11,051 bases of DNA from JBDUDR01 sp040002845 (lineage in GTDB: Bacteria > Actinomycetota > Actinomycetes > Propionibacteriales > Nocardioidaceae): NCBI GenBank assembly GCA_040002845.1, contig JBDUDR010000097.1:1-11051 (forward strand), written 5' to 3'. Shown here piece after piece: positions 6,154 to 11,051 of this stretch. The notes beneath the pieces were generated by a model that did not search any database, was not told the origin of the DNA, and was given only the letters and a program-made list of their open reading frames with translations. The translations under genes were made by a program, and so were the position numbers. Positions within the stretch are counted from its first letter, which is position 1. Every line of letters begins with the position of its first letter.

Positions 6154-7196
6154 CTACCCCGGCGGGTTGCGACCAGCATCGCCCCACCCAACCCGAGCAC
6201 CGCAACCCCGACCGCCGCACCGACGAGCAAAGATCTGCCTAGGAGCCCGCGGTTTGGGTCATCGGTCGAGTGCGCTGTTGGGACGGCCGACCCGGTGGGG
6301 TGACGCGGCGACCGGGTGTTCGTCCGTACCGGCACCCGCGTGGGCTGGTCGTCGATCCCTTGCCCAGACCGCATGAGAGCCACCTCCTGCACGGCGGAGT
6401 TGCGGCCTTCGGTGCCGATGAGAACCTGGCTGGATCCCGGGATCGCCGCGATGGACTCGCCCTGTTCCTGCGGCGGCAGCTTGGTCGCTGTCGACGCCTG
6501 CCAGCCGTGGGGGTCGAACAGCTCGGCCTGTCCGTACGTGCGGAGCACGACCAAGCCATCGGGCAGATATGCCCCATCGGTGACGACGCTGGGGGCGGCG
6601 CCGACAGCGTGCAGGTGGTTCACGTGGTCCTCGGACAGCCGCCGAGGCGCCCGATAGATGGTGCCGGCGAAGATCTGCTTGGACACCACGTAGAGGGCGC
6701 CGCTCGAGGGATCGACGAGGATGGTTTCGGCGTCACGTGCACCGCCGGGATACTTTAGCCGCGCCGAGTGCCAGTCGGTGATGGTGGTGTCACCCGGGCC
6801 AGGCTGCGTGAACCAGTAGACAGTGACGTTCGTACGCTTCACGTCGTTGTCGCCGATGTCCGCGAAGTACAGCGTGTCATGGGGCCCCGGGGCCATCGCT
6901 TCGACATCGTGGGGGCGTACCCCATCCAAGGTGGCGACTCCGACGGTGTCGCCGGTGCTCATGTCGATGGAGTAGATGTACGCACCGTCGCCCGAGTCGT
7001 TCGCGGTGTAGACCACGGCGGGCTGAACCGCGCTGACCACCAGCGAGCTGCTCTCGGTGATCCGTGGGTCATGGATGCGGAACAGCTGGTGCCTGTCGGC
7101 GGCCTTCGCAGGGCTCGCGGCCACCAGCCCAATGCACATCGAGGCAAGCATTGCAGCCGCCAGGGGCAGAAATCTCGGCTGCCGCACGTCCGTCAC
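6144..7196 (-). CDS. Exported, C-terminally membrane-anchored protein, likely beta-propeller
   Basis: From the GTG at 7196 the product is 350 residues. It has a signal peptide (basic start, hydrophobic LPLAAAMLASMCIGLVAA, cleavage likely after SPAKA at about residue 32), an extracytoplasmic domain, a Pro/Thr/Ser-rich linker (about 283-315) and a C-terminal membrane segment (322-343) ending in TRRGSRR. The domain has repeated strand-turn units: VVYTANDSGDGAYIYSID, HDVEAMAPGPHDTLYFADIG, ARDAETILVDPSSGALYVVS, GESIAAIPGSSQVLIGTEG. The DSGD, DIGDN and DAE(T/S) pattern suggests a calcium-binding or propeller fold; function is unknown. The GTG overlaps the methyltransferase stop as GTGA, indicating coupled translation. 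The open frame extends to 7607, but that part is the arginine-rich shadow of the upstream gene. There is no LPXTG motif, so anchoring is by the membrane helix. Confidence 0.82.
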   Translation of the reverse strand: MTDVRQPRFLPLAAAMLASMCIGLVAASPAKAADRHQLFRIHDPRITESSSLVVSAVQPAVVYTANDSGDGAYIYSIDMSTGDTVGVATLDGVRPHDVEAMAPGPHDTLYFADIGDNDVKRTNVTVYWFTQPGPGDTTITDWHSARLKYPGGARDAETILVDPSSGALYVVSKQIFAGTIYRAPRRLSEDHVNHLHAVGAAPSVVTDGAYLPDGLVVLRTYGQAELFDPHGWQASTATKLPPQEQGESIAAIPGSSQVLIGTEGRNSAVQEVALMRSGQGIDDQPTRVPVRTNTRSPRHPTGSAVPTAHSTDDPNRGLLGRSLLVGAAVGVAVLGLGGAMLVATRRGSRR

Positions 7197-8425
7197 GAAG
7201 CGAGTGCCCGTTCTGTCAGGTCCGGCAGGGCACGCGCAAGGGCAGGTGTGACCCGCCATGCCTCGGTCAGCTCGACGTACTCCTCCCGCAGCCGCTGGGT
7301 GGGAGGGGCGTTCGAGCGGATCGCCCTGATCAGCGTGTTGCGCGGAGTGTGCTCGGTCCCGACGAACTGCACGACCTCGACCCGGTAGCCGTACAGCCTC
7401 AACAGCGACGCCCGCAGGGCATCTGTCAACACGTCTGCGAACCGCTCCCGCACGATGCCATGTCTGGTCAGCATGCCGTATGGACCTGGGCTCTGTGAGT
7501 GCCGGAGCTGGGTCTGCAGATCGTGATGACAACAGGGCGCGGCAAGAACGAGGCAGGCGCCCCAACGGACTGCCCGGGCCAACGCGTCGTCGGTGGCCGT
7601 GTCGCACGCGTGCAGTGCCAGCACGACGTCGGGCGCTTCGGCCAGCTCGACAGTGCCGATGGGGGCGACCTCGAAGGAGGCGCCATCCTCCCAGCCGAGC
7701 TCCTCGGCCAGTGCCGCGTTGCGGTCCCGCGACTGCTGCTTGTGATCGACCCCGACCATGGCAACCGGCAACCCGAGGGATCTGGACAGGTGACGATAGG
7801 CAGCGAACGTGAGGTAGGCGTTCCCACAGCCCAGGTCGACCACGCGCAACGGTTGGCTCGCGGTCGGTCGGCGCATCTGACCCGACTCGAGGGCATCTTC
7901 GACGGCGGGGGCGAGGAGGCGTACGAACTCCTCAACCTGCCGGTATTTCCCCTGCCGGCTGGGTTTGACCTGACCTTGATGGTCGGAGATTCCAATGGCG
8001 TGCAGCCAGGGCTCGCGCGGATCCACCAATCGCGTCTTCGCCCTGTCGTGCGCGCGCCCTGGCTCCCGCTCGCCTCCAATGGGCTGGATGTGCAGCAGAG
8101 CGTCACCCCTCTTGGTCACCCGCATCTGCATGACCGACTCGGTGGTGTCGACATGCCAGTTGGCGAACGGCATCGCGAGCAGCTGGTCGACAACACCGGC
8201 CGCGGGCGTGCCGAGCAGGTGGTTGCGCGTGTGCGCCTGAGCATCGTCGTACGTCGTGACCTGGAGGTGACGCCCGGACTTGAGGTCGACATATCGCATC
8301 TCGACCCGGCGCCAACCCACGTCGTGTCCACGTCGACGGCCGGCCCCTACGGCGCGGACGAGCTGGGAGTCGTCCAGGAGCACGGTGCGCACTCGCGTCA
8401 GTGCGTCTGTCAGGTCGAGAGCCAC
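7193..8425 (-). CDS. SAM-dependent methyltransferase (Methyltransf_32-like)
   Basis: From the GTG at 8425 the product is 410 residues. The N-terminal third is a separate domain (YVDLKSGRHLQVTTYD, then NHLLG) of unknown role. The C-terminal half is a Rossmann methyltransferase: motif I RVVDLGCGNAYLTFAAY (194-210), VGVDHK (224-229) after the second strand, DVVLALHACDTATDDALA (266-283), and LAAPCCHHDLQTQL (294-307), then HTPRNTLIRAI (359-369). The HACD and PCCHHDL motifs fit the Methyltransf_32/GSTCD-like group, some of which are thought to act on RNA; the substrate here is not known. A GTG at 8485 overlaps the stop of the small membrane protein as GTGA and would add 20 non-conserved residues; I prefer 8425, which has AAGG upstream, but 8485 cannot be excluded. 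The stop overlaps the next gene's start (7196) as GTGA. Confidence 0.87.
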   Translation of the reverse strand: MALDLTDALTRVRTVLLDDSQLVRAVGAGRRRGHDVGWRRVEMRYVDLKSGRHLQVTTYDDAQAHTRNHLLGTPAAGVVDQLLAMPFANWHVDTTESVMQMRVTKRGDALLHIQPIGGEREPGRAHDRAKTRLVDPREPWLHAIGISDHQGQVKPSRQGKYRQVEEFVRLLAPAVEDALESGQMRRPTASQPLRVVDLGCGNAYLTFAAYRHLSRSLGLPVAMVGVDHKQQSRDRNAALAEELGWEDGASFEVAPIGTVELAEAPDVVLALHACDTATDDALARAVRWGACLVLAAPCCHHDLQTQLRHSQSPGPYGMLTRHGIVRERFADVLTDALRASLLRLYGYRVEVVQFVGTEHTPRNTLIRAIRSNAPPTQRLREEYVELTEAWRVTPALARALPDLTERALAS

Positions 8426-8481
8426 AGTTCTAGCCTTGCACGTTGGACTTCTGGCCCCCGCACGCAGCCTTGGGAAGCCGG

Positions 8482-8568
8482 TCACCCGGCCAGTGCGGCG
8501 ACCACCACGATCACGAGCAACACCGCCAGTGCCAAGGGGATGACGAGTCGACGGTATTTCGGATGCAT
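8482..8568 (-). CDS. 28-residue single-pass membrane protein
   Basis: The ATG at 8568 opens MHPKYRRLVIPLALAVLLV and continues as a hydrophobic helix to a TGA at 8482-8484. A basic N-terminus (KYRR) followed by one membrane helix gives an N-in orientation. It fills most of the gap between the MFS gene (stop at 8611) and the methyltransferase, on the same strand. Codon third positions are strongly G/C. The Shine-Dalgarno is weak (GAGCGG directly before the ATG). Very small proteins of this K-Y-R-R-L-V-I-P plus helix type seem familiar from other actinobacteria, but that is memory, not a search result. The role is unknown; it may associate with the exporter. Confidence 0.6.
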   Translation of the reverse strand: MHPKYRRLVIPLALAVLLVIVVVAALAG

Positions 8569-8610
8569 CCGCTCACGCTAGCGGCGCTCGCATGCTCGGT
8601 GCCGTGACCG

Positions 8611-9912
8611 TCAGGCGGCGAGGTCGCGGAGGTGCGAGTACTCCTCCCGCGTGTAGACGTGGACATGCGGCCGGGGGTCGAGCTTCGGACGCACCACGAT
8701 GCCACTGCTCCGAGCGAACATCGCGATAGCCAGGATCGTTCCGGCCAGCACGACCAGACCACCGCCGATCAGGGTCCAGCGGGCGCCGAAGTTCTGACCG
8801 ACCCAGCCCATGATGGGTGCACCAAGGGGCGTACCACCCATGAAGATCATCATGAACAGAGCGGACACCCGACCGCGCATGTCCGGCGTCACCGACAGCT
8901 GCATGGTCGCGTTCGCCGCGGTGATCATGGTGAGCGCCGTGACACCGAGCACCGGCAGCACCATCGCGAACGTCAGATAGCTCGGCATCAAGCCGGCCAC
9001 GATCTCCGTGACGGCGAACAGCAGCGCCGCCACGACCACAAGCCGGTGCCGCGGATTCCCTCGATGTGCCGCCACAAGTGCACCGGCCAGCGAGCCGATA
9101 GCCATCACCGAACCCAGCAGGCCGAACTGCCCCGCGCCCTTGTGGTAGACCTGTGTCGCCATCAGCGCCAACGTCACGGGGAAGTTGATCCCGAAGGTGC
9201 CGGCGAAGAACATGACGGCCAGGATCATCGTCAGATCGGGTCTGCTGCGTACGTATCGCACTCCGGCGCGGATCATCCGCGGTTCCCGCGGCGCACGCAC
9301 CGGCGTGTGCAGCAGGTCGGTGCGCAACCGCCACAGCGAGAAGATCACCGCTGCGTAGCTGGCCGCATTGAGCAGGATCACCCAGCCGGTGGCCACGATC
9401 CCGCCGCCGAACAGCGAGATCAACCCGCCTGCGGCCGCGGGACCCACCACGCGAGCTGCGTTGAAGGATGCAGAGTTGAGACCCACCGCGTTCGCCAGGT
9501 CGTCCTTGCCGACCATCTCCACCACGAACGACTGGCGGGCCGGAATGTCGAAAGCGTTGCCGATTCCGAACAGGAACGCCAGGACGTACACGTGCCAGGT
9601 GCGCGCGACCCCACTGACCGCGAGGAGACCAAGAACGAGCGCGAACAGCGCCATCGTGGCCTGCGTCATCATCATCATGGCCCGCTTCGGCAGGCGGTCG
9701 GCGAGCAGACCGGCGTACGGAGTCAGCAACAGGATCGGCAGGAACTGCAGCCCGGTCGTTATGCCCAGCGCCGTGCCGCTGGTTCCGCTGAGCAGCAGGA
9801 CCAGCCAGTCCTGAGCGACCCTTTGCAACCACGTGCCGACGTTGGAGATGACACTGCCACCTGCGTAGAGGCGGTAGTTGCGAATCGTGAGCGCATGGAA
9901 GGTGGATCTCAC
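8611..9912 (-). CDS. MFS exporter (enterobactin exporter/MFS_3 type)
   Basis: The product from the GTG at 9912 is 433 residues with about 12 hydrophobic segments, fitting proton-driven major facilitator exporters. It starts RSTFHALTIRNYRLYAGG, the usual N-terminus of the EntS/MFS_3 group, followed by NVGTWLQRVAQDWLVL, the loop motif GLLADRLPKRAMM between helices 2 and 3, FDIPARQSFVVEMV, and the C-domain MRGRVSALFMMIFMGGTPLG. The GTG overlaps the marR stop as GTGA; an ATG at 10002 would overlap marR by 94 bases and add a Pro/Arg-rich tail, so 9912 is preferred. The cytoplasmic C-terminus (RPKLDPRPHVHVYTREEY) is hydrophilic. Regulation is expected through the upstream MarR. The substrate, perhaps a drug or siderophore-like compound, cannot be read from sequence. 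Confidence 0.9.
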   Translation of the reverse strand: MRSTFHALTIRNYRLYAGGSVISNVGTWLQRVAQDWLVLLLSGTSGTALGITTGLQFLPILLLTPYAGLLADRLPKRAMMMMTQATMALFALVLGLLAVSGVARTWHVYVLAFLFGIGNAFDIPARQSFVVEMVGKDDLANAVGLNSASFNAARVVGPAAAGGLISLFGGGIVATGWVILLNAASYAAVIFSLWRLRTDLLHTPVRAPREPRMIRAGVRYVRSRPDLTMILAVMFFAGTFGINFPVTLALMATQVYHKGAGQFGLLGSVMAIGSLAGALVAAHRGNPRHRLVVVAALLFAVTEIVAGLMPSYLTFAMVLPVLGVTALTMITAANATMQLSVTPDMRGRVSALFMMIFMGGTPLGAPIMGWVGQNFGARWTLIGGGLVVLAGTILAIAMFARSSGIVVRPKLDPRPHVHVYTREEYSHLRDLAA

Positions 9913-10385
9913 GACTGAGCCAGCCGCTCCATGATCGGGACGGCGCGGCGCAGGAGGTCGCGGTCCGCCGGAGTCAGCTCGCGAAGTCGCCGGCTCATCC
10001 ATGCGTCGCGGCGGCGCCGATCGGCGGACAAGATGTGGGCACCCGCATCAGCCAGGTGCACGACGACCAGTCGGCCATCAGTGTGGTGTGGCCGGCGTAA
10101 CACGAGTCCGCGCTCGCCGAGGTAGCTGACCAGCCTGGTCATGGAGGGCGGACGAACCTTCTCGTGAGCCGCCAGCTCGCCGATGGTCATCGGCCCGTGC
10201 CTGCTGAGGGTGCCGAGGACCGCGAGCTGGGACAAGGTCAGGTCGTTTTCCGGGTCACGCTCGAACCGGAGCCGCCGAGCTAGCCGCATGGTCGATATGC
10301 GCAGCGCGCTGGTCAGGCCGGGCTCCGACCTCGCGATCCGCGCGAGCTCGACCGGTGACTCGGCCGCTGTAGGCGGTTTGTTCAT
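9909..10385 (-). CDS. MarR-family transcriptional regulator
   Basis: From the ATG at 10385 the product is 158 residues, typical for MarR. The winged helix-turn-helix is seen as LTLSQLAVLGTLSRHGPMTI (49-68), GELAAHEKVRPPSMTRLVSYL (69-89) with the recognition helix, and the wing RRPHHTDGRLVVVHL (97-111) with its conserved D-x-R (Asp103, Arg105). The dimer helices are at both ends. Another ATG at 10406 lies inside the inverted repeat of the operator, so 10385 (GAGGG about nine bases upstream, GGGG adjacent) is more likely. It is the first gene of a block with the MFS exporter; the stop overlaps the exporter start as GTGA. By family habit it should repress itself and the exporter until a ligand binds. 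The ligand is unknown. Confidence 0.92.
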   Translation of the reverse strand: MNKPPTAAESPVELARIARSEPGLTSALRISTMRLARRLRFERDPENDLTLSQLAVLGTLSRHGPMTIGELAAHEKVRPPSMTRLVSYLGERGLVLRRPHHTDGRLVVVHLADAGAHILSADRRRRDAWMSRRLRELTPADRDLLRRAVPIMERLAQS

Positions 10386-10399
10386 CCCCAGACACCCTC

Positions 10400-10425
10400 T
10401 TAGCATAACTCATTACCTATGCTAA
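10400..10425 (-). promoter_or_regulatory. MarR operator over the marR promoter
   Basis: TTAGCATA (10400-10407) and TATGCTAA (10418-10425) are perfect 8-bp inverted arms with a 10-base centre, the size and form of a MarR-dimer site. It stands out as AT-rich in GC-rich DNA. On the minus strand a possible promoter has -35 ATGACC (10446-10441) and -10 TAGCAT (10424-10419) with 16 bases between, so bound repressor would cover the -10 and start site. The site lies 15 bases upstream of the marR ATG at 10385. Confidence 0.8.
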
Positions 10426-10484
10426 CGAGTTTGGTGTCCCGGTCATTCCGCCGCGCGGCGCCCGGACCGCGCGAAAGCGGCGGC

Positions 10485-10541
10485 AAGTGTCGGATCGCGG
10501 CGTATAAGTGTCGGATCGCGCGGAATAAGTGTCGGATCGCG
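10485..10541 (+). repeat. 21-bp repeat cluster 3 (three units, beyond the permease stop)
   Basis: The core AAGTGTCGGATCGCG starts at 10485, 10506 and 10527, exactly 21 bases apart; the 15-base core is identical in all three. The remaining six bases vary. On the plus strand the units read GTG TCG GAT CGC, two variable codons, TAA, then the next GTG. The cluster lies 8 bases past the stop of the minus-strand permease and about 60 bases upstream of the marR operator, and is not at the start of any gene on its own strand. Confidence 0.9.
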
Positions 10542-10549
10542 AGGGCTGG

Positions 10550-11051
10550 CTAGGCGAACCACTCGGTGATCGGGTTGATCGCGAAGTACAGGACGAACAG
10601 CACCGCGACGATCCACAGCAACGGATGGATCACCTCGAGCCTGCCACGGACGATCTTGATCATGACGTACGAGATGAACCCCGCCCCGATGCCCACCGAG
10701 ATGGAGTACGTGAAGGGCATCAGAGCGATCGTGAGGAACGCGGGGATCGCGATCTCGAGGTCGTCCCAAGCGATGTTCTTCACCTGGCTCATCATCAAGA
10801 ACCCGACGAGCACCAGGGCTGGAGTCGCAGCCTCGTTCGGGATGACGTCCACCAGCGGGGAGAAGATCGTCGCCAGCAAGAAGAGGACTCCGGTTATCAC
10901 CGATGCGAGTCCGGTGCGTGCACCCTCCCCGACTCCCGACGCCGACTCGATGTAGGAGGTGTTGCTCGACACGCCTGCCGCACCCCCGGCCGCGGCCGCT
11001 ATCGAGTCGACGATCAGGATCTGCTGCGAGTTGGGTGGCGTGCCCTGCTCG
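10550..11051 (-). CDS. NCS2-family permease, C-terminal part (guanine/hypoxanthine type)
   Basis: The frame is open from the window edge to a TAG at 10550-10552, giving 166 residues; the 5' part lies outside. The visible start includes LIVDSIAAAAGGAAGVSSNT and SYIESASGVGEGARTGLAS, a strong match to the AzgA/PbuG-like branch of NCS2 permeases, which import purine bases by proton symport. Membrane segments follow: VITGVLFLLATIF, AATPALVLVGFLMM, IAIPAFLTIALMPFTYSISV, GIGAGFISYVMIKIV, and LLWIVAVLFVLYFAI near the end. The GTG at 10972 is internal, not the start. The substrate (adenine, guanine or hypoxanthine) cannot be decided. The gene is on the same strand as marR, 165 bases upstream of its ATG, with repeat cluster 3 and the marR operator between; it is probably a separate unit. 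Confidence 0.9.
   Translation of the reverse strand, partial: EQGTPPNSQQILIVDSIAAAAGGAAGVSSNTSYIESASGVGEGARTGLASVITGVLFLLATIFSPLVDVIPNEAATPALVLVGFLMMSQVKNIAWDDLEIAIPAFLTIALMPFTYSISVGIGAGFISYVMIKIVRGRLEVIHPLLWIVAVLFVLYFAINPITEWFA

Noticed and set aside
7499..8581. Long plus-strand ORF antisense to the methyltransferase
   Set aside because: No recognisable domain; the opposite strand has all methyltransferase motifs.
8632..9918. Long plus-strand ORF antisense to the MFS exporter
   Set aside because: Its translation is rich in His, Arg and Gln with no domain pattern, while the minus strand encodes a clear 12-helix transporter.
9913..10002. Longer MFS start at ATG 10002
   Set aside because: It would overlap marR by 94 bases and add a Pro/Arg-rich tail; the GTGA overlap at 9909-9912 fits the family N-terminus.
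10529..11051. Plus-strand frame open from a repeat GTG to the window edge
   Set aside because: It runs fully antisense to the well-supported permease gene, has no good ribosome site, and its translation is arginine/aspartate-rich as expected for a shadow frame in GC-rich DNA.

Overview
The window is about 11 kb of high-GC DNA with frequent GTG starts. Its proteins (CitA-type citrate synthase, actinobacterial SerC and PdxH, a luciferase-like oxidoreductase, a MarR/MFS pair) point to an actinobacterium. The CitA and PdxH sequences look most like Nocardioidaceae or other Propionibacteriales; this placement is from memory of family sequences, not a search.

Layout. Bases 1-118 hold the 3' end of an unidentified plus-strand gene. 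Bases 121-1323 hold two minus-strand genes for exported proteins: a single-pass membrane protein with a TTG start, followed by a lipoprotein broken by two single-base frameshifts. Bases 1324-1745 hold no intact gene, only a likely coding remnant. pdxH (minus) and citA (plus) diverge at 2399/2829. serC (plus) is divergent from a luciferase-like oxidoreductase (minus). From 10385 down to 6144 a minus-strand block reads marR, MFS exporter, a 28-residue membrane protein, a SAM-dependent methyltransferase, and an exported C-terminally anchored protein; two junctions are 4-base GTGA overlaps. The right edge holds the 3' part of an NCS2-type purine permease (minus).

Function. PdxH makes pyridoxal 5'-phosphate, which SerC uses for serine synthesis; CitA feeds the TCA cycle. 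The marR-MFS pair is a typical drug or metabolite efflux unit with a clear palindromic operator in front of marR.

The most unusual signal is in the non-coding DNA. Three clusters, each of three copies of a 21-bp unit with core AAGTGTCGGAT, sit over the pdxH start, upstream of citA, and just beyond the permease stop. Each unit reads as a start-to-stop micro-ORF (GTG TCG GAT, three variable codons, usually TAA), and the last unit of cluster 1 supplies the pdxH start codon. Separately, the ribosome site and first codons of citA are tandemly triplicated, giving a chain of tiny ORFs joined by ATGA overlaps that ends at the citA start. Whether these are regulatory, protein-binding sites or spreading repeats cannot be decided from this window.
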